A stretch of DNA of 64,000 nucleotides. Source: Eupeodes corollae (Eukaryota; Arthropoda; Insecta; Diptera; Syrphidae). Under the pieces are notes generated by a model, which saw only the letters and a list, made by a program, of their open reading frames with translations, was not told the DNA's origin and made no database searches. Positions within the stretch are counted from its first letter, which is position 1, and the number at the start of each line of letters is the position of its first letter. Below are positions 22,887-34,400 of this stretch, piece by piece. The translations under genes and the position numbers were made by a program. The stretch lies in contig NC_079148.1 in NCBI RefSeq assembly GCF_945859685.1, positions 89,471,007 through 89,535,006 on the forward strand. The letters are read 5' to 3'.

Positions 22887-23030
22887 TTTCAAATTAACCG
22901 TTCAGATTTGGCGTAAAACCGTAGATCCCTCCTATTACTGACAACAGAACGGGCCCACATAATTGGTTGAGAGTTGTGAGTCACTAGGCTTTAGTTCTCA
23001 ACGGACTGTTGCGTCGCCTTATTTATTTTT
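22887..23030 (+). repeat. tRNA-derived SINE, 5'-truncated copy
   Basis: TTTCAAATTAACCGTTC through CTCAACGGACTGTTGCG matches the body and tail of the SINE at 31,189-31,435. The tRNA-like head is missing. The tail ends in a TTATTTATTTTT stretch. Confidence 0.8.
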
Positions 23031-25040
23031 TTCACTTAATATATATTTAGTATTATATTGTATTTATTTTTTTCTTTATTATATTCAATTTTGTTGTATT
23101 ATATTTTGTTAATCATGTTTTGTTCAAGTTTATTGTTCTTTATTTTAATTTATGTAACTAAGAATTATTTTATTATATATTGGTTTGTTATATTTTTTAT
23201 TTAATTGTTTTGTTTTAATTTATTTTATTCCATAGTCTTTGATTAAATTTTCTTATTCTTTTAATTATATTTTTTAATTTAATTATAATTTGCTTTGTTC
23301 GATTTTTGTTTATTTTTATTTGATTGTGTCCTTATGTATATTGTGAGAATTTATTTATTATGTTTTTATTTTTGTGTTCATTTTATTTATATTTATATTT
23401 TTAATGCATTATATTTACTGAGTTCAATTGTATTACTATATTTAATTTTTTTTTAAAGCATTTGAATTAAGAATTCATTTTAATTTATTATGCATATTTA
23501 TTAAATTTATTTTATTTTATTTAAGTTTATTTCTTAAATTAGTTCTATTTTGTTAGATATTGTTTACATACATATATTATACGAGTCTTACGTTATTTTA
23601 TTTTTGTCTATTGTATAATACTTTTTTCTAGTTTGCTATATTTTAAGTAATTTTTCTTTACTTACTTAAATTTATTTTGTTTTACCGAAAAATGTATTCA
23701 AAATTTTATCAATTTCACTAACTTCCTTCCTTCTTTTTTAATAAACGAGACCAAAGCTCCATAGAAAAACATATAAATCCAATACATGTGAATGAAAAGC
23801 ATATCCTTAGTATGCATGCATTTTTCCATACATTGAATAGCAAACACTGGTCAATATCCTTACAGCTTTAAAAGTCACGTGGCTTTCCTGTAGTCATGTT
23901 GCCAAAATCACGCGTCTGCGTCTGCGTTTTTTTTTATATTGCTTTTGCCTGATACCAACACCTCATCATATGAGTGGGAGATTTCAATTATTATGAAGGT
24001 AGTGGTTTTGTTTTGTACTACTCGCAACAAAAAAACGAAAAAATCGAAGGAGAAGAAAACTTATAGATACGAGTACAGGTCCTGTGGCAGGAGATACTTG
24101 TATTTATTAAAGGTAATTTTTTGGCAGCGGCGGCGGCGATCAATTGAATCCTGCAAAGTGCTGGGACGTATTCTTTTTAAAGGAATTTGCCAAAGACTTA
24201 GGAGTATTAGTATCAATAGATTTTGCTGTTCTGGAATTTTAGGTACTTCACAAAAATGCTGTCTTCCTCACACTCCGTGTCACTTGATTTAAGTACATTT
24301 TTGTAAATGGTTTTGAACTGGAGTTTGGTGGATATTTTTACAGATTTTTTGAGTTAGGGAAGTTTGGTGATAAGAGACAATTAAGAAATTTTAAAGAATA
24401 GGATATAAGTATGTAGAAATATAATGGCAAAAAGTCGTACAAAAAAATAGAAATTTCACTGGTGTTTTAATTATTACTAAAATTTTTAAGGATGTCACTG
24501 GCTTATGAACTCAACACAACATCTTAATTGCCTATGATGAATATTGTTCATGATATATGTTATATGTGTTATTGCTGGCATTTTTTAAAAAAGTATTAAA
24601 ATGTTTGTTAAATAATTTTAGTTCTATTTTCTACAGATTTTTTCTTGAAACAAACAACTTACTTACGCTGCTGTATGGATTGATGCATTATCCTATTGAT
24701 TTATCGTGTTGGGCCTTTGGTAGAAATTCAATATTATGAAATTTATGTCGACCTTCTAAATTAATATCAAGAGATCCTCACTGACACCGACCGACGACGT
24801 GCCCATGCCCGGGCACACCGCTATGATTTTATAAAAGTAAACTGTTGATCTATTGTTTTGATTCATATTGATATTTTACTAATTGACACGAAATTAAGTC
24901 TTTTCGGATTATAAGGTTACTCAAACTTACTTCCAGGTTTAAAATTCGCTCTTGTTGAGAAAAGTGTTTAATAATATTTAATAAAGAAAGTGAATATGAA
25001 TATCAGCTATGTTGAATATTTTACTTTTATCGTTATGATA
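23031..25040. other. Very T-rich intergenic DNA
   Basis: From 23,031 to about 23,700 the plus strand is dominated by TTTATTTTA-like sequence. A frame at 23,939-24,292 (117 codons) is lysine- and arginine-rich but shows no known domain or codon-level signal, so I do not call it a gene. Confidence 0.5.
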
Positions 25041-25100
25041 TAAATAAATTAAATGGCACAACAGTTCATTGAGAACAAGGGCCTAGTGGTTTACAACTTT
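25041..25100 (-). repeat. tRNA-derived SINE, 3' fragment
   Basis: On the minus strand the GGCCCTTGTTCTCAATGAAC core and the following TGTTGTGCCATTTAATTTAT match the 3' tail of the SINE family. Only about 60 bp remain. Confidence 0.65.
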
Positions 25101-25864
25101 AAAAATAAAAGATCTACAAAAAAAAATACTGGTCGTCAAATTACGCGTTTTTTTCTATTGCACAGACAAAAGAATATTTTTTTAAAGGATTAAGATGTCC
25201 CAAAAATTCGACTGGAGCCTTTGAATTTTTATATCACATCAGTTTTTTGGCCTGCAAAAAAGTACCAAAAACGATGGTTTTAAAAATTAAAAATCAAAAT
25301 ATCTTCTACAAATAAATTGTATGATGATTTTGAAAAGTGCAAGTCTTTCATTTTTAGATGCATTGTTTAGACAAAAGATTCGTTACAAGAACCAACCTTA
25401 CTGTGAAACCGTTTTGCCTTTTTCTGTTGAAAACCATTTTAGCATAAATAGTTTAGGGTTTCTTGTCGATTTTTGTAAGAAAAGTTAAATCCAACAACTT
25501 TCCATATTAAATATTGTAAATATTTTAATTGAATATTAAAGAAAAAGATTATTGATTTGGAAAAGCATCACGGATTTTAATGACAAAGAATGCTACTTCA
25601 CAAATTTAGATAGCCTCAAAAAGCCTTCTGTACGTGTTTTTTTCGAACTTCAAAAAGTGGTACCTAAAACCTGCCGTGATACATTAATTGAAGTCGGATT
25701 TGAATAAAGGCCATCCAAAACCCATTAGAAAACTGGCATTTTAACGCCAGTAAGAAAACTTTGTCGAAAAGCAAGTTTTTGAAACTTCTGAATTTATTTC
25801 TGAAATCGTATTTATAAATTTTTCATTACCTAAAATTGTTAACAATACATTTTTGTTGAACCGG

Positions 25865-25869
25865 CGGCG
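25865..25869. repeat. Target-site duplication CGGCG (left)
   Basis: CGGCG abuts the CACAGTG end of the Transib-like element and is repeated at 27,341-27,345. A 5-bp G+C-rich duplication is typical of Transib. Confidence 0.85.
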
Positions 25870-25908
25870 CACAGTGGCCCGGTTTGACTTTTTGGTTGCA
25901 AAAATCAT
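25870..25908 (+). repeat. Left terminal inverted repeat with RSS-like layout
   Basis: CACAGTG is followed by exactly 23 bases and then AAAAATCAT, which resembles an A-rich nonamer. Heptamer, 23-base spacer and A-rich nonamer is the layout described for Transib ends and for 23-RSSs. The heptamer is certain; the nonamer match is loose. Confidence 0.65.
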
Positions 25909-25942
25909 ATCTCTTAAACGAAATTTAAGAAAACTAAATTTC

Positions 25943-26700
25943 TTAAAAACTATCATCTACGTCCGGGGAAATGTGTAATAAACTCATCATTTCGGGAGAG
26001 TATCGTTCTTTCAAATCTTTTTGGCTTCTCACATGCCTTAAGGAAGAAATAAGTAGACCCGGAGAGGTCCTCATTCTGCTGAATCCTTGAAACTTAACAC
26101 GTATTACTATGAACCAATAATTTGTGTAGAGTAGGTGTGAGTATTTTTTCAGGATACTTTTATACCCCCCAAATTCAACTGCATTCACTACTTCTGTGCA
26201 ATTCAAACCGTTCAATATTACTTTGAGCCTCATTATAACTTCTCCATTGACTCCAGTTATTCGAACGGTTGCATCTGACTGTTCAAAAAATCTTCTTGCA
26301 GTGTTTCCGTCACAAGTGTTTCCAAACCCATGTTTTAGTTTATCCACATAAAGGCCAAGCTCATCGCGAAAACGCCTTGTTTTCTTCTTTTTTCCGCCTC
26401 CTTGGTCCCGATCGGTTCATCAGTACTATCTCCTTCTTGTCGAAGAGTATACACAAGCTTCAAAATAAATTCCATGCATCTGATTCTAGAGTGCAGTGAA
26501 GAGATTAAATATTCGTAATTATGTTCGTCCTCAATTGATTCATCTTAATTGAAGTTCTTTTGTGTCCTTTTGCATATCGGACATGGCCGCGTAGAATTTG
26601 TTTCCGTTAATTCGTTTAATACTTTTCCGTCTATCCTAGTTAAAAAGAACTCGTGATTCACAGTTATAGTTGTTTCTTCTCCATATGAGGTTTGTTTCTA
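25943..26700 (-). pseudogene. RAG1-like (Transib) transposase fragment
   Basis: Reading the minus strand from 26,700: a segment with LTRIDGKVLNELTET, then CPIC (26,583-26,572) forming a C-x2-C knuckle, then LHSRIRCMEFIL, then RFRDELGLYVDK, then the conserved DGNTARRFF block (in frame from about 26,385 to 25,943). The order and spacing parallel the catalytic core of RAG1 and Transib transposases. A stop (TAA at 26,547-26,545) follows CPIC by ten codons, and an A-rich tract near 26,385-26,395 carries a frameshift. After the arginine-rich C-terminal third, the stretch that in this family carries the last catalytic glutamate (an ExxNK-like motif) cannot be found, which suggests deletion near 26,085-26,110. 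The fragment ends 70 bp from the left terminus. Assignment is by motif recognition; a hidden Markov search would be decisive. Confidence 0.7.
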
Positions 26701-27328
26701 CATATCTAGCATATGTCATATTACAGGATTAAAAAAATTAGCTCTAGAACTCTTGAAAATCTTAGGTAATAAACATAAAATAAAAATGATTAACCATTTT
26801 TTAAATAAAATCATCTTTTTTAAATCCACCACATAAAAAAACAGAGAAACCGTTCTTCCAAAGAATTTTCCATGAAAAATAGGGGAAAAAATGACTGACT
26901 TTATCAATTTAAGTTTCTCTAGCTCAGTTCGATGCAAGATGACGCGGTTGATCTTTTGGATTTATGTTAACAAATATATAAGGATTCTGAATCAGTTGAG
27001 AGCACCACTCGTTTTACCTTTTTTTTTTCTATACAATTTGAAGTCGAAAAAGTGTTCAAAAAGAAGTGTTTAAAAAAAAACATTAAATTAAACAATTAAC
27101 ATTTTTTTTTTAATTATCGATTAAAATAATGGCACAGCATATTATGAAAACAACAACGAAAAGCGTTTCGAAGACCCTTTTCTAGTTCTTACATTCAAAG
27201 TTAAGAAAAAAAATTTAAAAAAAATGTATTATGCACACCAATTACCCAAGTTAAATAATTTTTTCGATTACTCGAGCTCCAAGTATTTGTGAATCCAGTT
27301 AACTAAAAAGCAAGCAATTTTGCATAAA

Positions 27329-27340
27329 CGGGCCACTGTG
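27329..27340 (-). repeat. Right terminal inverted repeat
   Basis: CGGGCCACTGTG is the exact reverse complement of the left 12 bases. Read inward from the right end, CACAGTG is followed by 12 bases and then AAAATTGCT, a weak nonamer-like string. No good A-rich nonamer lies at 23 bases. Confidence 0.85.
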
Positions 27341-27345
27341 CGGCG
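27341..27345. repeat. Target-site duplication CGGCG (right)
   Basis: It is identical to 25,865-25,869. Confidence 0.85.
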
Positions 27346-29189
27346 TATAGTAAATTGCTGTCAATTAGTTTCCATAAGACCTTCAACTTAAAGTAAAATC
27401 GGTCTATATCATCAAACACACCCAGTATCACATTTATTTATGCTGTATAGATGTGTTTGCGTATTTTTAATTATGTCAAACATCTGCAAACTTTTCCATT
27501 TGTTACGGCTAAACTTTTTATTTTGCAATCACCCTACTATGTAGGCCGAGGAATTATGTGTAGATATATTGTTTAGCTTTATTATCATGTCACGTCTTTA
27601 AAGGACATCGGCTTAAGATACTATCTCATATACACATCTACCTCAATTACCTTTGACTTTTGTGTTGTTAGCAAGTTCCTAGTCTGGACCTATTAATAGG
27701 ATAAGATAGCTTTTCCACTCAATGTACATTTGTTTTTGATTAATTAAATTCATGTAATAAGGTCTGTTTCTTCTTTGTTAATATGTTATTATATTTAAAT
27801 TTGATGTATAGTCCTTTATTTGATTAGACAAACAGCGGGAAATTCTAAGACAAATTGCAAAATTGCCTCTATGACTAAATTTAAGAGCCTTTAAATATAA
27901 ATGTCACTATATATATACATAGTTTTTATATTTTACATTAAAAATTAAAATGTATCAATTATCACAGCATTGTTATTTTTCAGAGCGATAAGAAAGTTTG
28001 TTTAAATAGATCATGACTTTTAATTTGTTAGGTAGGTATGAAGCATTATATAACTCCAAGGGACGAACTTACACTTCTTTCATTGTTTACTTTATGCTCT
28101 CACATCGCGTCGTTCCATGAGTTCTTTATGGAAATTTGTGGCCTTTAAAAAAATGTATTACATTTTTTATATCACCAGAACACAATTTCTATATTCCGGG
28201 TGGGTTATCGTTTTCAGAAATAAAGTTGACTGACAAAGATTGAATTAAAATAAGCTATATGGTTTGTTATCTGAGCTATACAGCGACACACCGCTACTAT
28301 CACATTTAGTTCAATATGTCACATCAGTGCTGTTTTGCAAACATAACTTGATGTCACATCATTCATGGAAAGTTGTGCATTCGTCACAAATTTACATCAA
28401 ACTTGACATAATGAGGAAGGAAGAATGAAGAAAAAGTTAGTTTTACAATTCTGTCTACGGATTTGTTGTTAAACTTCATGGTTTCATGGTTCGAATAAAA
28501 TCATTTTGTTGACAAATTTAATGCACTTAGTGATAGAACATTTAAATGCATGATACACTGGTCTTTAGTATATTTGTAAGAATATTCTTATTCATGCGGA
28601 AATCAAATAGGTTTGAGTTCATATTTAAAAATTAAGATATGCAAGATATTGGCTCTTGTGTTTGGAATTGGAACGGGTATTTGGTTACCTCCATGGTAGT
28701 TTAATAAATCAGGTTTATTAATTACATCACCCCCTTTGCTATACAGGCTGCATTTGAAGAATCTTTATCCGATGTTCATAAGGAGGGAGGTTGTAAGAGT
28801 CAGACCATGGTAGCCCTCTAAGGGTTTAAGGTATGAGATGCGTTTAACATAATATTTTTTTTTTATTAATTATTTATTTTCATTCCATTCTCTACAGTTT
28901 TAATAATGTTAACATACATATTTACATACATATTTGAAAACTAGAGGCAAATGAACAATATCAGGTAATGTAAAGCATATGTATAAAACAAATGAATATT
29001 TGGGGTTTTGCAAATAGCAAAAAGTTGAAACAAAAAAATATTAACTATTAAACAAAGTAAAACAAAAATTGAAAAGAAAAGTAAATACAAAGCTAAAAAG
29101 TTATGCTATACTTAAAAATAGATTTTTGACCATCGAACTGTTAATTTCAAAAATAAATTAGGATATTGAAGTTTTTTAGTTTCAAAAGA
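27346..29189. other. Intergenic DNA, nothing recognised
   Basis: Both strands hold only short frames. The composition is A/T-rich, with somewhat less biased patches near 28,040-28,400. No terminal repeats or RNA gene were found. Confidence 0.5.
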
Positions 29190-30435
29190 CAATTGATTAA
29201 AAAGTATTAATTCTTAAGCTATGAGTATTTGGGTTTCTGAGTACCTGACTGTATCCACTTCTCATGGAATAAACTGTAAGAACTTTCTTATAAAAGTGTT
29301 TCAACGGCAAGATACGACGATCTTGAAATAAAGGCCAACTATTTGTTAACCTTGATTTCTTACAAATGATTCGGACAATATGTTTCTGTGATGTAATTAT
29401 TATTAAACGTATTCGGAAAAGCACCTCCCCAACTAGTTATTCCATACTGTAGCTAAGAATGAACGAGTCCAAAGTATATTGTTGTTAATAGATTTGTTGT
29501 ACAAGTTCGTTTTAAAAAGAAATTTTTTACGTGTTACGGGCATTAAGTATTTTTTTAACTCTCCAGTATGTTGTTTCCAATTTAAATTTTTGTCAATTGT
29601 ATCTCCTTAATATTTAAAACTGTTAACGAATTCAATTTCAAAACAATCATTGGAACAAGGTGTCGTATGTTCAAAGCTGGATTTTCCACAAGAATGTGTA
29701 GCTAAGCTAAATTTCTTACATGTTCCTGAATGGAACATTTCATTAGGTACAGTCCAAGATTGGAGCTGTTTTTTTTTTTTGTTTGTTTAAGATAGAATGA
29801 AATACTTTCCATTCTTACTTAGTATAGTTCCTTTACAGGAATGAAGCTTACTAGAGTATAAATTATCACCACTAATTATGTGTGTTTTTTTTACATTTTC
29901 ACTAAGTTTAGAGTAGTATTTTTTTAGATTCTGATTTTGTGGATGCCGTTTACATTTTTTTCGCACCGAATTTTTCTTTTTAATTCAAGTAACTTAGTTC
30001 TTGCTAATCCATGGCCTAAAACGCTTACGATTCCAAGCATTGTATAGATTAGTACTTATAGATAAGTCATACACATGCGAAGGATTAGTTTCATTGTAAA
30101 ACTGATCCCAAAATTCGAACTTTAATGCCTCTAAAAGAGTTGGAAAATTGATAGCTTGTTTTTATTGGAATGGAATATTTTTTTTAATGTTATTCTGAGT
30201 TAATCGTTTTAATTTTAAGAATATCATACAATGGTCTGTGATCTTGATATCGATTGCTTGACCCAACAACCCATCAAAAAAAATAGGTTTCAATCTTAAA
30301 AATAAGTGATAGATACAAGTTTGGGACATATTTGTGATTCACGTAGGTTCAATTATAATTGACTTTAACCCATAAGAAGACAAAATCATTAAGCAATTCT
30401 CCGAATCTGTATTATTTACAAGAATGTCTGTGTTA
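29190..30435 (-). pseudogene. Jockey-like LINE relic: endonuclease end, linker, RT C-terminal pieces
   Basis: On the minus strand the order is: GDFNTDILVNN (about 30,435), the characteristic endonuclease GDFN motif; SYGLKSIIIEPT near 30,345; ITDHCMIF near 30,235; then the endonuclease-RT linker FWDQFYNE...NAWNRKRF (about 30,115-30,020). RT thumb and tail-like fragments (NIRHLVPM near 29,650; LVHSQLQYGI near 29,440) come next. The RT core with its FADD box is missing, so an internal deletion of a kilobase or more is implied. Many stops and frame changes show it is old. Such an enzyme would have nicked target DNA and copied the element RNA. Confidence 0.7.
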
Positions 30436-31072
30436 AAATCTCCTAATCTATCTATCCAACTCTTATGGCTCTTATAAAAAGGAGTCCATACCTGGGATGC
30501 GTACTCAAGATGGGGATGGACCAAAATGTTACATAGAGCGAGATTAACATAGGGATACTGAAATTCTTTAGATCAACAAATCCTAACATAGTCATATTTA
30601 TAAGCTCCGTAAAATCGAGATTAGAACTAAAAAGAACTCAGAAACCTTTAAAACTATGAACGCGATGTTTATAGTGCTGTTATATTTTATAATCAAACAA
30701 ACTAGAAGAACTTTTTGAGAAAGTTTTAACCAAATAACAAACATTTTAATATTCTCTTGGAGTTATAACCGATCGTTTATAGATTTTATGCTCTTGAAGA
30801 TTTTCATTCCATCCGCATAGAATTAAATGTTACTGTATCGTACACAAAGGGGTAAATTATTGATAGCTAAGATAAAGTAGAGGTCCTAAATGACTAGTCT
30901 GGGGAACTCCGGATTTGGAAATGAAAGGGTTAAAGATAGAATCTTTCAATTTAACTTGATAAGACCTTTTTGAAGATAAGATGAAAGCCATGTGATGAAC
31001 TAAGGAGGAGGAAGATAAGATAAAATCTATGTGATAAACTAAGGAGTGCCCCCCCCCCCACAGTACCATCAT
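30436..31072 (-). pseudogene. Second jockey-like LINE fragment (RT core and C-terminus)
   Basis: On the minus strand SGVPQTSHLGPLLY (about 30,925) matches the RT block written GVPQESHLGPFLF at 62,850. Further on, VHPHLEYASQVWTPF (about 30,525-30,480) matches VRPHLEYTSQVWTPY at 63,265. The FADD segment between them is deleted. The fragment is joined directly to the endonuclease fragment below, an order no intact LINE has, so two partial elements abut here. It belongs to the same family as the copy at 61,743-63,911. Confidence 0.75.
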
Positions 31073-31188
31073 GGATTACAAAAACTGAAATATTTGGATA
31101 TTTTAGGCGGAACGATATCTTAAATGCACAATTTTAATGCATTGACTGCAACTTCAACTTCATTTAAAATTTGTATATTCTAAATACC

Positions 31189-31435
31189 GTAGTACCCGTG
31201 GCATGATGGTTAGTGCGTTGGACTGTCATGCCATAGGTCTTGGATTCGATCTGTGCCTATGCCATCTAGTCTTTTTACGGGTACTACCTCTTGCGAGGAG
31301 TTGACAAATTCTCCAACATAAATCTTGTCATGAAAAAGTGCTTTCTCAAATTAGCCGTTCGGAACAGGAATGGTTAAGCCTTTAAGTCACTAGGCCCTAG
31401 TTCTCAACGGATTGTTGTGCCACCCAATTTATTTA
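31189..31435 (+). mobile_element. tRNA-derived SINE, full-length copy (about 247 bp)
   Basis: The head is tRNA-like: TGGCATGATGG (A box, 31,199-31,209) and GGATTCGATCT (B box, 31,242-31,252), the internal promoter for RNA polymerase III. The first 11 bases GTAGTACCCGT (31,189-31,199) are the exact reverse complement of ACGGGTACTAC at 31,277-31,287, closing the tRNA-like region into a stem. A tRNA-unrelated body with AAAGTGCTTTCTCAAATT follows, then the tail CTCAACGG...TTGTGCCACC and a TTATTTATTTAA end. It would rely on LINE machinery for mobility. Confidence 0.85.
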
Positions 31436-34400
31436 TTTAATTATATTCTCAATACCACAAGAAGATACACGATCAGAAATTACCTAAAAATTAGTTTTCT
31501 GAAAGCCAATAAGATATGAACAGATATGTGACTTACTATTTTTGAGTAAAAGACCGTCCAAGTCAAGTGGAGATGGTATTTATCTATATTCGATAACGAT
31601 AAAGCAGAGTGTGATTTAACTACTGCCGTAATTATAGCGTCAGATGATAAACTTAATCGAGTTTTCGATTTTAAGAAATGTTAATACAGCTAAGTTACTG
31701 TAGACCCGTGGAGAAAATATTGTGTAATAATAAAAACGTCTTTTGAGACGAACACAATGATACTTTAAAATAAGACTCATTTTCTCCCAGTTACTACATG
31801 GGTGGTCAAAATCACCTAAAAGTAGAATATTGCAATCCTAACCAGCAATTTAATTGTCAGGAAGTATTACAAAAATTATTTCTAATAGCTATGAGGACTC
31901 CACCACTTACTGAATTTTATTTATGCACATGACGACCCCTCCTGAAAACTAAGAACTCCTGTTCAAAAAGTTCCATATCTAAAATAATAGCGTTCAATTT
32001 CAGGTTTCAGTGAAACCGAACAGATCGTATGGAAAAGCTTGAGAATTATCAAAAATCTTACTTGTTTAGCTACGGAGAATGAGAGGAAAAATCTGTTACT
32101 AAAACAGGAGTTTGAGAATCAAAATTGTCTGCAGAATTTGATTGATCGCCAAAAATATTCGGAAGTGTGATCGTTTAAGTTATTAATATCACTAAAGACA
32201 CATTATTGAATACAACTCTTAGTAATAATTTTAAATAATGAATGAGTTTTCTATTCACTTAAATCTTATTGCATTGATAATAATGTCTTAAATAACGTCT
32301 TCCTCTCCACTGCACGCGTTAAACAGTTCGAGTTTTCCGAATAAAAATAGGAAAAATATTGTTTATATGAATATATTCAACAAAATTAATAAAAGTCTTA
32401 AATAAATTACAAAATGTATACTTTGTTAGTTGCAATGCGGAAATTTGAGTTAAGTACCCATCACGTTGGGTATATTCTTAAGGTAAATAACATGAATTAA
32501 TTATTAGGTACCTCTAGGTATACCTATACATATTTATAATTTTAAACAAATAGTATTTGTTCTTAAGATATTGAATCATAAATAACATAAAAATTGAGCA
32601 GTATTTGAATTTCAAAAGGTGTTAGCGAATGAGACCCAACAGGTACTAAAAACATGGACACACACATGCTATTTCTATTTATCAAGGTCAAGAGTGGGCG
32701 GCTGCTGTTTGAAATAATTTTGCAATTTTATTTTGCACTATTCAAGAAAAAAAAAACACAATTTAATCGACTCTTAATCTTTGTTGATTAATGGTGAAAA
32801 CCTAAGCTAGGTCTCCCAAAAAATTGTGAGAAATATAAATACGTGAATGTTGAAGTTTTGAGCCCCTTAGTCAATTGACAACCTGCATTACCTTAAGGTT
32901 TTCAAATAAAAGATCAACATACTGAAAGTTTTAATTTTGTTTATTGTTGTGTTAATAAATTTAAAAGGCAGGTAATTTATTTGTAAATAAAAGAAATAAA
33001 TTTAAATGTAAAGGGTGCAACGGATGAGAAAAGTCTCGCTATCATACCGAAATTTGTTTTTTTTCCATATTTAAATTTGTATACTAAAACATCAATAAGC
33101 CTTTTAGACAAAAATATATAAATGGGTCAGCTGATAGTAGAGGGTTTCACAAAAATAGCCGTCAAGTTTGAAAAATCCCTGAGTGTTAATTCCAAAACAT
33201 AATTTTAAACTAGTAAATTTTTCTTAAAACTGTCTTACAAAATTAGAAAAGACTGTTTCCTTTAAGGTTTTTTGCCATTTTAAAATTTTTGGTAAATGCA
33301 AATTTTATTTTCATGGACATAAGTCTCGAATTGGTAATAATATTATCTCCATTCCTCTTTTAAATGTTTTATATTGAAGATTTATTTTTCAGATCTAAAA
33401 TATTTTACTTTATTGTAGATAGTTTTCTGAGGAATTCTGAAAATTGAGGTAGCTAATCTTTATGATTTATGAGTAGAAGCTTTTCATACATTCAAGTCTC
33501 TAATGTCACCTGAAACACATTTCTGTGTGGTCACCCTGTATTTCTTCGAATAACAGGGGATGGTAAATTTTAATAGTTTTGCGTGTTTACTTTTTTTCAA
33601 TAATGCGTCAATATTATCTGCGGTGAGATGTATATAAATGACGAAATGTTTGCACCTCACTCGTGCGGAATAGATGAGTTTTATTTATGTATACAAAGAA
33701 ACCCCGGATAAACTTATATCAAAGATAAATTCAAAATCAAACAAAACAAAAATCAGTGATCGGCGGGCCCACAATGGTCAATGTTTATACGTCATGGGTT
33801 TTAGTAATATTGTATTTCAGTTGGGTAATCATTTTTGTCTCCAAAGGCATGGAAAACCTACGTTCGTTTCAATTTACTTGAGTAAGTTTGTTATGTATCA
33901 CTTTTCATTTTACTTTTACATAATGTGGTTGCTTAAAATTGCAACAAATTTCCACCAATATTTGGAAACTGTCGTAATTCTAATTTATTGTTGTTAGCAG
34001 TTGCAACGAAAAAGCACAATAACAAATCGGTGTACCGAAATCTCAAATTTGGATCTTAAGAAGAATTACCGCGCTGCAAATATGTACAAATCTAAGAGTG
34101 AAGTGACTGATTTGGAAAGTTGTGAGATTTTTTACTTTGATAGTTGTGTAATATGTGCTAGTCCCCACAATATTTGTAAAATAATTTATGATTAGTACTT
34201 AATGATTTTTTCTTGCCATAACTAAAATTATATCGTCATTAAAGACTTTTTACTTTGAATGAGTTCCTTAGTCATTAAAAATTAGTTTTCTTTTAGAAGA
34301 AAACTACTAGAACTAAAACCGGTAACAAATTTTAGAAGTGGAGTTATAACCACAATTCCTTGACGTGAATGTGTATATATACGAACGATTACATTAAATT

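Larger units (their letters stand above)
25870..27340 (-). mobile_element. Transib/RAG1-type DNA transposon, internally deleted
   Basis: The 1,471-bp element begins CACAGTGGCCCG and ends CGGGCCACTGTG, a perfect 12-bp terminal inverted repeat. It is flanked on both sides by CGGCG. The first seven bases equal the heptamer of vertebrate V(D)J recombination signals, as expected for Transib, the transposon group from which RAG1 derives. Inside, on the minus strand, is a transposase pseudogene with RAG1-core-like motifs whose C-terminus lies near the left end. Autonomous Transib elements are usually about 3-4 kb, so this copy is deleted and, given its stop and frameshift, non-autonomous. Confidence 0.85.

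Noticed and set aside
23939..24292. 117-codon frame
   Set aside because: Composition follows the local A/T-rich DNA with basic residues; no domain, no homologous copy in the window, no splice context.
33674..34195. Two adjacent frames of 107 and 64 codons
   Set aside because: No recognisable domain and no coding bias visible; adjacency is expected by chance in this length.
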